Assembly: GCF_007744675.1 (NCBI RefSeq)
Contig: NZ_CP036269.1
Coordinates: 5,373,546-5,437,545, forward strand
Reading direction: 5' to 3'
From: Gimesia alba
GTDB lineage: Bacteria > Planctomycetota > Planctomycetia > Planctomycetales > Planctomycetaceae
Length of the DNA: 64,000 bases
Notes under the pieces: model-generated
Told to the model about the DNA's origin: nothing
Seen by the model: the letters and a program-made list of their open reading frames with translations, nothing else
The model's database searches: none
Program-made: the position numbers and the translations under genes
Shown here: piece after piece, positions 36,679 through 44,540 of the stretch
Numbering within the stretch: the first letter of the stretch is position 1
Layout: each line of letters opens with the position of its first letter

Positions 36679-37259
36679 TGAGTAAAACACATCGACCATC
36701 CAGTGCCCGTAAACGAATTCTGGAAACAGCCGAACGGTTGTTTTATGCAGAGGGGATTCGCTCCGTGGGAATTGACCGGGTGATCGCTGAAGCGGGGGTC
36801 GCCAAGATGACCTTGTACAACCATTTCTCATCCAAGGACGAACTGATTCTGGAGGTGTTGAAGTATCGCGAAGAACAGTTTGACTTGTTTATGAAGCAAC
36901 AGATGATGGAGCATCAGTCTCGGGGTCTGGATCCGCTCAAAGCGTTTTTCGCAGCCCTGAAAGACTGGTTTGAGTGCCCGGATTACCGGGGTTGTTCCTT
37001 TATCAATGCCACCGCTGAGCTAGCCGATCCACGGCATGCCGCGTCGGTATTTTGCACCGAACACAAACGACGATTTCGCGACCAGTTAACGGAGATTATT
37101 ATTGAAACAGAAGGGCCTAAGGCCGCTGCAGTCGCTCCCGCGATTTCTGTCCTGGTCGAAGGGGCCATTGTCACCTCAGTCAGTGAAGGCAATTCGGAAG
37201 CAGCACAGATTGCCGAAGAAGCAGCTTACATGCTGATTGCCAAAGCGAAACGGAAATAG
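36678..37259 (+). CDS. TetR/AcrR family repressor
   Basis: A 193-residue TetR-type regulator. The helix-turn-helix spans residues 10-55 (KRILETAERLFYAEGIRSVGIDRVIAEAGVAKMTLYNHFSSKDEL). The C-terminal domain has WFECPDYRGCSFINATAEL, a Cys-containing pattern found in TetR regulators of oxidoreductase operons. Its own promoter contains the palindrome ACAGACAGGTCTGT, and the reverse complement of the same 14-mer stands ahead of the next gene, so it likely represses itself and the following CMD-family gene. The ligand is unknown; an electrophile or redox signal is plausible. Confidence 0.95.
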   Translation: MSKTHRPSSARKRILETAERLFYAEGIRSVGIDRVIAEAGVAKMTLYNHFSSKDELILEVLKYREEQFDLFMKQQMMEHQSRGLDPLKAFFAALKDWFECPDYRGCSFINATAELADPRHAASVFCTEHKRRFRDQLTEIIIETEGPKAAAVAPAISVLVEGAIVTSVSEGNSEAAQIAEEAAYMLIAKAKRK

Positions 37260-37285
37260 AGTTTCATTTTTATTTTGCAGCAATT

Positions 37286-37303
37286 ATACAGACCTGTCTG
37301 TAT
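37286..37303 (+). promoter_or_regulatory. TetR operator upstream of CMD-family gene
   Basis: ATACAGACCTGTCTGTAT contains the exact reverse complement of the operator at 36653-36666, 45 bp before the start of the CMD-family gene. A TTGCAG at 37275-37280 is a possible -35. Confidence 0.75.
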
Positions 37304-37347
37304 TAATACAATTAACCACTTTTCACATTTTTTGAAGGAGAACTACG

Positions 37348-37932
37348 ATGCCACGTTTAACCGCCATTGCCCCCGAAGCAGCCGAAGGAAAATCGAAAGC
37401 GTTATTGGAAGGCGTTCAGGCCCAATTGGGAATGACCCCCAACCTCATGCGTACGATGGCGCATTCCCCGGCCGTCCTGGATGCCTATCTGAAATTCAGC
37501 GGCACCTTAGCCGAAGGATCGCTTTCGAAACAACATCGAGAACAGATTTCGTTAACCGTCGGCGAGTCCAACCAGTGCGGCTACTGTCTGGCGGCTCATG
37601 CCACGCTTGGCAAAATGGTGGGACTGGAACCGGAACAGATTCAGCAAAGTCGGAGCGGTTCTGATACCGATCCAGCCACCGATGCCCTGCTGAAGTTTTC
37701 CCGTAAGATTCTGGAGAAACAGGGGTTCGTTTCTGATCAGGATCTAGAGGATGTGCGTCGTGCTGGCCATGATGATCCCGCGATTGCCGAGGTCGTGGCG
37801 AATGTGGCGTTGAACATCTTCACCAACTACTTCAATCACATGGCACAAACGGAGATCGACTTCCCTGAAGTCGAACCGCTGGATTCTCACGGTGCTGCGT
37901 GCTGCCAGACAGAAGGATCAACCTGTTCTTAA
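37348..37932 (+). CDS. Carboxymuconolactone decarboxylase-family (AhpD-like) protein
   Basis: A 194-residue CMD/AhpD-fold protein. The redox motif CGYC (QCGYCLAAHATLGKMVGL, residues 75-92) matches the AhpD ExxxCxxCxxxH pattern, so a peroxidase-associated disulfide reductase activity is likely rather than lactone decarboxylation. The C-terminus ends in a Cys-rich tail (GAACCQTEGSTCS). AGGAG lies ahead of the ATG. The TetR operator at 37286-37303 puts it under control of the upstream repressor. Confidence 0.92.
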   Translation: MPRLTAIAPEAAEGKSKALLEGVQAQLGMTPNLMRTMAHSPAVLDAYLKFSGTLAEGSLSKQHREQISLTVGESNQCGYCLAAHATLGKMVGLEPEQIQQSRSGSDTDPATDALLKFSRKILEKQGFVSDQDLEDVRRAGHDDPAIAEVVANVALNIFTNYFNHMAQTEIDFPEVEPLDSHGAACCQTEGSTCS

Positions 37933-38008
37933 TGAACGGCAGACGATTGCTCGACTGATGCGAAGTTTTCTCTGTCGTCAGTCAGAATCGTCACGTTCTG
38001 TTGCTAAT

Positions 38009-38049
38009 GCCGGGGCTTGTGGAGTAATTTGCCAGCCCCGGCTTTTTTT
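38009..38049 (+). terminator. Rho-independent terminator after CMD-family gene
   Basis: Nine-base stem GCCGGGGCT / AGCCCCGGC followed by seven T (38043-38049). A strong canonical terminator, or attenuator, between the CMD and pyridoxamine-oxidase-like genes. Confidence 0.85.
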
Positions 38050-38074
38050 CCAGTCCGTTAAAGAGAAACCAGCC

Positions 38075-38680
38075 ATGAATCAACCTGCCAGTGATATTGC
38101 TTTTACGCCCTCGGTCAAAGCAATCCAATCCAGCAAGGGATCGCGTTCGCAGTATGCCAGAATGGAACAGGGGTTTGGCTGGCAGACGAAGATCACAACC
38201 GAGCTGGCCGCATTTCTATCGGAGTTGGACATGTTTTATCTGGGTACTGCCAGCCAGTCCGGACAGCCTTACATCCAATACCGGGGTGGCAGTCCCGGTT
38301 TTCTCAAAGTCATCGACGAAACCACGCTGGGATTCGCCGACTTTGCCGGCAATCGGCAATATATTAGTCTGGGTAATCTGGCAGAAAATCCGCAGGCGTT
38401 TCTGTTCTTGATGGATTATGTCAATCGCCGCCGCATTAAAATCTGGGGCACCGCCCATGTGATCGAAGACGATCCTGATTTGATTGAGCAGCTTCAAGAT
38501 GCCGCTTACCCTGCGCGAGTCGAACGTGCCATTCTGTTTTCTGTTGAAGCCTGGGATATGAACTGCCCGCAACATCTTCATCAGCGACTTCCCGGGAATG
38601 AAGTATTACCGCTGATTCAGTCATTGCAGGAAGAGAACCATTCTTTAAAAGAAAAAATGGCCAGGTTCGAGAAAGGCTGA
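38075..38680 (+). CDS. Pyridoxamine 5'-phosphate oxidase-like flavoprotein
   Basis: A 201-residue split-barrel FMN-binding protein of the PNPOx family: ELDMFYLGTASQSGQPYIQYRGGSPGFLKVID, then GNRQYISLGNLAENPQAFLFLMDYVNRRRIKIWGTAHVIEDDP. The last 30 residues form a coiled-coil-like helix (SLQEENHSLKEKMARF). The frame extends upstream to 37892, but that part crosses the terminator; 38075 is the sensible start though its ribosome site is weak. A stress-related flavoprotein role is inferred. Confidence 0.88.
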   Translation: MNQPASDIAFTPSVKAIQSSKGSRSQYARMEQGFGWQTKITTELAAFLSELDMFYLGTASQSGQPYIQYRGGSPGFLKVIDETTLGFADFAGNRQYISLGNLAENPQAFLFLMDYVNRRRIKIWGTAHVIEDDPDLIEQLQDAAYPARVERAILFSVEAWDMNCPQHLHQRLPGNEVLPLIQSLQEENHSLKEKMARFEKG

Positions 38681-38693
38681 GAACCTGGCCATT
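38651..38693 (-). terminator. Minus-strand terminator embedded in PNPOx-like gene end
   Basis: Perfect 13-bp inverted repeat (38656-38668 and 38681-38693). Read on the minus strand it is followed by TTTTTTC then TTTT, a canonical terminator for the beta-helix protein gene. It encodes the last codons of the plus-strand gene. Confidence 0.75.
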
Positions 38694-38732
38694 GAGGAAA
38701 GCAGTCCCCCAGTCCCTACTGCTTCCTGATGA

Positions 38733-41150
38733 TCAGAAATCATCGTCGCTTCCATTACCAGAACCGGTATTTGTACCTACACCATTCTGCGGAGTTCCCG
38801 AAATAACATTGTAGCCACTCCCTGCATTATTGGTGGCAGAGTTCTCAGAGAAGGTCGCCGTGTTGGCACCGCTGAAGACATCAATTTCGAAACCGTTGCC
38901 CGAGTTATTCTGGGCACTGTTCTGACTAATGGTGCCCCCCTGAATCGGATTAGCGAAATCGAAGCCGTTAAAGGCATTGCCGATAGAGGTATTGTTGCTG
39001 AATACACCACTGATGAAATCATCATCAAAATCAAAGCCGTCTTCCAGGTTGCCCGAGGCCGTATTATTCACGATCATACCTCCGTTGACGGTTGTGAAGT
39101 CAAATCCGTCATCGTCGTTGGCGATTGCCGTATTCTCGCTGATCAAGGCTCCGGAAGAAATTGTGTCAAATTTGATCCCATTCACGCCGTTGTGTGCTGC
39201 ACTGTTCTGAGTAAATGTCATGTCGGAGACAGCGTTCGAGAAATAGAATCCATTGTATCTATTTTGATTGGCGATATTTCCTGTGAAGGTGCCCCCGGTG
39301 ACGACGTCATCGAAATAAAACCCGTCGTCGTTTCGTAATGCCACGTTATTCGAGATCGTGCCCCCGGTGACGCTATCAAGAAACGCGAAACCGGCGTAGT
39401 CATTGTCCTCCGCGCGGTTGCCGCTGAAGGTTCCCCCGGTCATCCCGTCCATGTTAAATCCGAAGTTGTCGTTATGGCGGGCGATATTGTTTGAGAAGAC
39501 ACCGCCGTTGACATCGCCGTCGAGATAAAATCCATCTTCGCCGTTATACTGTGCGAGGTTTTCCGTAAATGTGCCCCCGTTAAATTCATCGATGTCGAAA
39601 CCGTCGTAGCTATTGTATTCGGCGGTATTATTGCTGATCGTTCCGCCGCTGACCGTCTGGATATAAAATCCATATTCGTTATCATATGCGAGGTTTCCGC
39701 TGATGGTGCCCCCCGTAAAGTTTTCAATTTCCAGGCCGTCATTAAAGGTCGGCAAGCCATTATCGTAGAAGGTATTGTCGGTGATATTTCCGTTGGTATC
39801 CCCTTCCAGATGCACGCCATCCTGGAATGCGCCCGCAACGGTATTGCAGGCGATGGTAAAGCCGCTCAGATTATTCCCGTAGATTCCGTTGCGACCGCCA
39901 ACAACATTCAATCCGACGATGCTGGAATTATCGGCCATCGTAAAGACGTCAACAGCGGCGTTCCCCCCGATCACCGTCGCTTCGGAACCATAACTGAAGC
40001 TGGTGACCGCACCTGTAGTACAACCCACGATATTTACACTTTTACCGCCGCCGAGTGCCAGCTGGCCGTTATTAAATACAAAACCGGTGCCGGTAGTAAT
40101 CGTTCCCGCGGCTCCGTCAAACAGCACGACACTGTCGGAACCCGCGGCGTTGAATACCGCTTCTGCGTTCACCGTATTCGCATCGATAATTGTGACATCG
40201 TTCAACATCTGGCCGGTGAGCTGCAGTTTTGCATGTTCTTCGGGCGCCCGTGCCTGATTCAACACGATATCAATATCACGCACAATCGGGTTGACCATGC
40301 GACGCTGGAAACGGGTCAGCTTCTGACTGTCCCCATTTCCGGGCAAAGGAATCCGTACCGTCAATAAGCCCGTTCCCTGAGAACCATGCACTTCGTCATG
40401 CTGAAACTGGCCTGCCAGCACAACGCGTGAACCATTCCCCAGAAATGGCAAATCAAACATTCGAAACTCCACACGGGCGCGAGGACCGGCAATTTCTTTG
40501 AAGCCGGGGGCGGAGTTATCGAAATAATAGCCGCCCACATAGCCGCGCAATTCGGCATCCACATTCATATTATCAAATGTTTTCAGCAGACGGCCGACTT
40601 CAAAGTCGGTCCCCCAATAGGCACGCTCTTCACCGGCCCGCATCACAATATTATTGCCGCTGAGATAGGCAGTGCTGAGCGAGTCGACGCGTTTCTGCTT
40701 CAAATTGGGAATGTAGCCGTTGACCCGAAAGTCCCACTCAATGCTCATCAGCTCAACACCGAAACTCCCCTGCTTGAAAATATTATCGTACTGGCTGCGG
40801 CGGACATCATAAAATCCATACGCGCCGGCAATCCACTGATCGTCGATCATATGGCGGTACGCGAGTCCGAAATTGCCTTCAGCTGAAGAGTTATCGAAGA
40901 TGTTTCCCCGCAGATCGGCGAAGAACAGACTCTCTTCATCTTGAGCCAGGGGAACAAACAGCAGTCCCTGTCCGGTATCATTGACACCGCCGGCCATGCC
41001 TGTGAAATCAAAATAGGCGCGGTAAAGATAATCGTCCTCTTCCAACCATTCCGGATCCTGAGCAGAGGAGAATGCCGGAAAAAGAAAGAGAAGCGTAAAG
41101 CAAGTCAAGCACCTCAGTAAAGACCGAGAGCGTAGAAATCGGACATGCAT
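38733..41150 (-). CDS. Inverse-autotransporter-like barrel fused to parallel beta-helix
   Basis: An 805-residue outer-membrane-type protein. A signal peptide (CLTCFTLLFLFPAFSSAQ) is followed by a beta-barrel-like region at about residues 45-290 (GNFGLAYRHMIDDQWIAGAYGFYDVRRSQYDNIFKQGSFGVELMSIEWDFRVNGY is diagnostic of the inverse autotransporter/intimin barrel). A hinge leads to a right-handed parallel beta-helix at about 350-790 with ten or more repeats of about 22-25 residues (GGTISNNTAEYNSYDGFDI type). The C-terminus is Gly/Asn/Asp-rich. It is transcribed alone and ends at a strong terminator inside the opposing gene. Surface display of the helix is inferred. Confidence 0.88.
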   Translation of the reverse strand: MHVRFLRSRSLLRCLTCFTLLFLFPAFSSAQDPEWLEEDDYLYRAYFDFTGMAGGVNDTGQGLLFVPLAQDEESLFFADLRGNIFDNSSAEGNFGLAYRHMIDDQWIAGAYGFYDVRRSQYDNIFKQGSFGVELMSIEWDFRVNGYIPNLKQKRVDSLSTAYLSGNNIVMRAGEERAYWGTDFEVGRLLKTFDNMNVDAELRGYVGGYYFDNSAPGFKEIAGPRARVEFRMFDLPFLGNGSRVVLAGQFQHDEVHGSQGTGLLTVRIPLPGNGDSQKLTRFQRRMVNPIVRDIDIVLNQARAPEEHAKLQLTGQMLNDVTIIDANTVNAEAVFNAAGSDSVVLFDGAAGTITTGTGFVFNNGQLALGGGKSVNIVGCTTGAVTSFSYGSEATVIGGNAAVDVFTMADNSSIVGLNVVGGRNGIYGNNLSGFTIACNTVAGAFQDGVHLEGDTNGNITDNTFYDNGLPTFNDGLEIENFTGGTISGNLAYDNEYGFYIQTVSGGTISNNTAEYNSYDGFDIDEFNGGTFTENLAQYNGEDGFYLDGDVNGGVFSNNIARHNDNFGFNMDGMTGGTFSGNRAEDNDYAGFAFLDSVTGGTISNNVALRNDDGFYFDDVVTGGTFTGNIANQNRYNGFYFSNAVSDMTFTQNSAAHNGVNGIKFDTISSGALISENTAIANDDDGFDFTTVNGGMIVNNTASGNLEDGFDFDDDFISGVFSNNTSIGNAFNGFDFANPIQGGTISQNSAQNNSGNGFEIDVFSGANTATFSENSATNNAGSGYNVISGTPQNGVGTNTGSGNGSDDDF

Positions 41151-41409
41151 AGTAAAACTCGGTTATTACTTTCTTGAGGTAGAAGACAATCGAACTTAAT
41201 TACAATGCAGGCCACTTTTGACTTCGACAAAAAGGAGGGGTTTCCTCCACTCATCCTTGATCATCATCTATACACAGATACAAATTTGAACCGCCCCGGT
41301 TCGTGTTAGTTAAAATAGCTAAGATCTACACCCGATTAATCAGCATCCCCCTGATACAACAGGTATAATGTGAATGCCATAATCCCCAAATCATTTTATT
41401 GGAACTGTT

Positions 41410-42711
41410 ATGATGGCCGAACCTTCTCTCAGTCGCAGCGAGATTGAAATCCGTGTTTGCGATATCACATCCGAAGTACTGGGAATGCCTCGTGCGGAAA
41501 TTTCGTCTGACAGTCGACTGCTTGAAGATCTCATGTGTGACAGCCTGGACACCGTTGAATTGATGATGGAACTGGAAGAACATTTTAACATCGTCCTGCC
41601 TTCTGAAACCTCCGATCCAGTGCATAAATCCATTTTCACCCGTCAGCCGTTTCGTATTTCTGACCTGGCCGAACTGGTTTATGTCTATTTGAAACTGAAC
41701 CTCCCCCGCAGCAGTCAACAATTTCGTCAGCCACAAACTAACGCTCACTCTGCAAAGCTCATCCCTTTCTCACAACTGGATGGTATCTGGAAGAAGTCCG
41801 GCCGATTTGAATCCGGGTTGTTTGAAAAGCTGGAAACTAAAAAATCGGTTAAGCAGTACCGCAGGCAAACCGATGGAATGCGATGCCTTCAACTTCCGGC
41901 TGCAGAAGTAGAGATAGGCAGTGATTTGACGGAAGCGGTTGCGGATGAACGGCCTCTGCATCTCGTTGAACTGGATTCATTTTTGATTGACGCCGAACCG
42001 GTCTCGACAACCGCATATTGCCGGTTCCTGAATTCGGTGGGTGAAGTTCCTGATCAATTTCTTACCGACTGGTTCATACTCAATGCAGATGATGATCGCG
42101 ACATTCACATGCTGATTCATCGAAATCAAAGTGAATGGCGGCCCCTGCCCGGCTGTGAAACCTGGCCGATGATTCTGGTTTCCTGGTATGGTGCGAACGC
42201 CTATTCTCTATGGGCCAACGACCGCCTGTGGACCAGTTATCTGGATAATTCCAACGAATCTCCGGGAAGTTACCTGCCAACAGAAGCGCAATGGGAATAT
42301 GCGGCCCGTGGTTCGGAATCGTGCCTCTTTCCCTGGGGAGAGGCTAAGCCTGTGCCCGCCAGACTCCGAGCTGGCCTGCATCGGCAGAAAGTCAACTACC
42401 GTGCTCAGACACTGCCACTGGCACCGGTGAATATGCAACTAGGAATGTCTCCCTTTGGCCTGCATCATATGGCCGGCAATGTCTGGCAATGGTGCCGTGA
42501 CTGGTATGATGCAGACTTTTATCAGACGTTGGAAGCAACTCAACAAAACCCGTTGAACCGCACCACGACTCTGGTCCGCAGTGAGCGTGGCGGAAGCTGG
42601 GTCGGCCCCGCCTCACTCTGCCGCAGTTCCTATCGGAGAGGACGTCCGCCCATCGCACGCGGGCGTTGTCTTGGTTTTCGCTGTATCAGTTCCGTCAAGG
42701 ATCTGAGTTAA
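41410..42711 (+). CDS. Acyl-carrier-protein / SUMF1 (formylglycine-enzyme-like) fusion
   Basis: A 433-residue two-domain protein. Residues 5-95 are an acyl carrier protein (EDLMCDSLDTVELMMELEEHFNI) with phosphopantetheine-attachment Ser45. Residues about 170-430 are a SUMF1/FGE-sulfatase domain: SYLPTEAQWEYAARG, GLHHMAGNVWQWCRDWYD, RSERGGSWVGPASLCRSSYRRG and GFRC. The first of the two copper-binding Cys of true formylglycine enzymes seems replaced (GGSWVGPASLC), so sulfatase activation is doubtful. The carrier domain suggests action on a thioester-bound substrate. Convergent overlap of 17 bp with the next gene. Confidence 0.9.
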   Translation: MMAEPSLSRSEIEIRVCDITSEVLGMPRAEISSDSRLLEDLMCDSLDTVELMMELEEHFNIVLPSETSDPVHKSIFTRQPFRISDLAELVYVYLKLNLPRSSQQFRQPQTNAHSAKLIPFSQLDGIWKKSGRFESGLFEKLETKKSVKQYRRQTDGMRCLQLPAAEVEIGSDLTEAVADERPLHLVELDSFLIDAEPVSTTAYCRFLNSVGEVPDQFLTDWFILNADDDRDIHMLIHRNQSEWRPLPGCETWPMILVSWYGANAYSLWANDRLWTSYLDNSNESPGSYLPTEAQWEYAARGSESCLFPWGEAKPVPARLRAGLHRQKVNYRAQTLPLAPVNMQLGMSPFGLHHMAGNVWQWCRDWYDADFYQTLEATQQNPLNRTTTLVRSERGGSWVGPASLCRSSYRRGRPPIARGRCLGFRCISSVKDLS

Positions 42712-43126
42712 CTGCAACACGTGGTGACTCGCGATAGATAAACGCCAGCAGCAGCCCCGCTAATGTGAATTGAATCGCCAGGTAAGCCGTTTCCAGACCG
42801 AACCAGAGAGACAGTGGTTCGATCTTCTGCTTGGCAGCGGCCGCGAGCACGTGCATGGTCCAATGATAAATGCCCATGACCAGCGCGATGGTGATGGCCC
42901 CTTTGAAAAACGACAGTCCACGGCACAGAAACGGATAGATCAACGACAGGATCGCCCCCTGGATGAATATTGCGGCAAACCCAAACGCGATGATCGGTTC
43001 GTCCCGACTGAAATACCCGAGCCGCTCATAAGTCGATTTGAATGCCACCAGATGCCAGACCACCGCCAGTGGAAATGTCACAGCTGCGTACCCCAGTGTT
43101 CCCAACAGGATTTTTTTTAAATTCAC
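42695..43126 (-). CDS. Four-helix membrane protein, conserved unknown
   Basis: A 143-residue integral membrane protein with four hydrophobic segments (ILLGTLGYAAVTFPLAVVWHLVAF, PIIAFGFAAIFIQGAILSLIYPFL, FKGAITIALVMGIYHWTMHVLAA, YLAIQFTLAGLLLAFIY). The pattern YERLGYFSRDEPI followed by IQGxILSxxYP recurs in small bacterial membrane proteins of unknown function. It lies 30 bp downstream of the SRPBCC gene on the same strand and may be co-transcribed with it. Confidence 0.8.
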   Translation of the reverse strand: MNLKKILLGTLGYAAVTFPLAVVWHLVAFKSTYERLGYFSRDEPIIAFGFAAIFIQGAILSLIYPFLCRGLSFFKGAITIALVMGIYHWTMHVLAAAAKQKIEPLSLWFGLETAYLAIQFTLAGLLLAFIYRESPRVAVNSDP

Positions 43127-43156
43127 TCGTCGATTCCTCTTAAGTCAGAAATTGTT

Positions 43157-43609
43157 TTATCGATCACACGACTCACTCAAAAGATCGAGTGCCCCACTCC
43201 AACCACCCAGATGCCGTTCTTTCATATCTGGTTTCGTGAATCGTTCGTGTGTCAGCACCAGTTCGGTGCCTCCGTCCTGTTCCAGAAACTCGACAGTGAC
43301 CTGTGTTTCGATCCCTGCATGCTCATTCGGTTCTTCCCAGATCCAGGAATAGACGAGCTTATGTGGGGGAGCAACTTCCAGAAATTCGCCAGTTAAGACA
43401 TCAACAATGCCCTCCGGAGATTCGAAGGAAACACGATATTGCCCGCCGACACGCAAATCGATTTCGATCAATTGATGGGTAAATTCTTGACTCGGTCGAA
43501 ACCAGCGCCGCATCGAATCCGGGGTTGTCCAGACCTGAAATACGACTTCCGGCACCGCAGCATAATGCCGCCGCAAAACCAGTTTCTCCTCAGAAGATTC
43601 CGCAACCAT
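43157..43609 (-). CDS. SRPBCC / AHSA1-type protein
   Basis: A 150-residue START-like protein of the AHSA1 subfamily: LRRHYAAVPEVVFQVWTTPDSMRRWFRP, VGGQYRVSFESPEG, VYSWIWEEP and the C-terminal ERHLGGWSGALDLL. These hydrophobic-cavity proteins are commonly paired with an ArsR regulator, as here. The first ATG is at 43648, but GGGGAG five bases before the ATG at 43609 decides the start. It is divergent from the ArsR gene with the shared control region between them. Ligand unknown. Confidence 0.93.
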   Translation of the reverse strand: MVAESSEEKLVLRRHYAAVPEVVFQVWTTPDSMRRWFRPSQEFTHQLIEIDLRVGGQYRVSFESPEGIVDVLTGEFLEVAPPHKLVYSWIWEEPNEHAGIETQVTVEFLEQDGGTELVLTHERFTKPDMKERHLGGWSGALDLLSESCDR

Positions 43610-43631
43610 CGTTTCTCCCCTTCGTTTGAAC

Positions 43632-43676
43632 TTGACAAATTCACTCAACTCGACTTAATATAGCCATATGGCTATA
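43632..43676 (+). promoter_or_regulatory. Leaderless promoter and ArsR-type operator
   Basis: TTGACA (43632-43637), 18-bp spacer and TAATAT (43656-43661), with the ATG at 43668 at the predicted transcription start. A perfect 18-bp palindrome TATAGCCATATGGCTATA (43659-43676) overlaps the -10 box and start codon, ideal for autorepression. No ribosome site precedes the ATG. Confidence 0.75.
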
Positions 43677-44012
43677 CATTATCAACACCAACTCGACAGA
43701 ACTTTTCACGCTTTAGGAGACGGCACACGGCGGAAGATGCTTTCGCTGCTTGCCAAACGGGGAGAAGTGACCGCCAGTGATCTGGGTAAACCGTTCGATG
43801 TCGCACAACCCACGGTTTCAAAGCATATCCGGGTTCTGGAGCAGGCAGGTTTGATCTCCCGCCGCGTCGAAGGACGGGTTCACCGCTTTCAACTGCAGAT
43901 CAAGCCATTCAATGAAGCACAGAAATGGATTTCGAAACACCGGGAATTCTGGGAAGGATCGCTGGACGCACTGGGCGACCTGCTGGATGAAATGTCGACA
44001 GAAGAAAACTGA
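43668..44012 (+). CDS. ArsR-family regulator (SRPBCC-linked)
   Basis: A 114-residue winged-helix ArsR/SmtB-type protein: FHALGDGTRRKMLSLLAKRGEVTASDLGKPFDVAQPTVSKHIRVLEQAGLISRRVEGRVHRFQL. It lacks the Cys clusters of metal sensors and belongs to the group found next to AHSA1/SRPBCC genes. A perfect palindrome covers its start codon, so autorepression is likely. DUF1569 follows 50 bp downstream on the same strand, and an SRPBCC gene is divergent. The signal is unknown. Confidence 0.94.
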   Translation: MAIHYQHQLDRTFHALGDGTRRKMLSLLAKRGEVTASDLGKPFDVAQPTVSKHIRVLEQAGLISRRVEGRVHRFQLQIKPFNEAQKWISKHREFWEGSLDALGDLLDEMSTEEN

Positions 44013-44062
44013 AAATGCAGGACGCGTACTCGAAATCACTTTTGTGAAGAAAGAGAACTACG

Positions 44063-44527
44063 ATGACAGTGATTACCAAAAAAGTTCAAGGCCGCCGTGC
44101 GGTTCATTTTGATTCATGGGATGATCTGCTGGCCGATGCAGAACAGATGGCGAAAAGCAACGTGCATATGATCGGAAACTGGTCACTGGGGCAAATTCTC
44201 ATGCATCTCGCGATGTCTTTGAATACATCCATCGATGGAATTGATTTTCGCCTACCTGCACCGATGCGATTTTTCATGCGGCTATTCATGAAACACAAAT
44301 TTCTGCATGTCGCCTTGCCCGCTGGGTTTAAAAGTTCGGAAAAATACATCCCCGGAGAAACCACAACCGAAGCAGGACTGGCAGCTCTGCAAACCGCCGT
44401 CGAACGCCAACACCGCGAACTGAGTCGAGTTGACCACCCCGCTTTTGGCAAACTCACAAATCAGGAATGGGAGGATTTTCAACTGCGGCACGCGGAAATG
44501 CACATGTCGTTTGTGATTCCAGATTGA
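44063..44527 (+). CDS. DUF1569 protein
   Basis: A 154-residue DUF1569 protein, a DinB-like four-helix bundle. Visible features include NWSLGQILMHLAMSLNTSIDG, GLAALQTAVERQHRELS and the C-terminal LRHAEMHMSFV with His residues that may bind metal. AAAGAGAA precedes the ATG. It lies 50 bp downstream of the ArsR gene, presumably the same transcript, so it belongs to the ArsR-regulated unit. Activity is unknown. Confidence 0.9.
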   Translation: MTVITKKVQGRRAVHFDSWDDLLADAEQMAKSNVHMIGNWSLGQILMHLAMSLNTSIDGIDFRLPAPMRFFMRLFMKHKFLHVALPAGFKSSEKYIPGETTTEAGLAALQTAVERQHRELSRVDHPAFGKLTNQEWEDFQLRHAEMHMSFVIPD

Positions 44528-44540
44528 TCCGATGCCAAAG

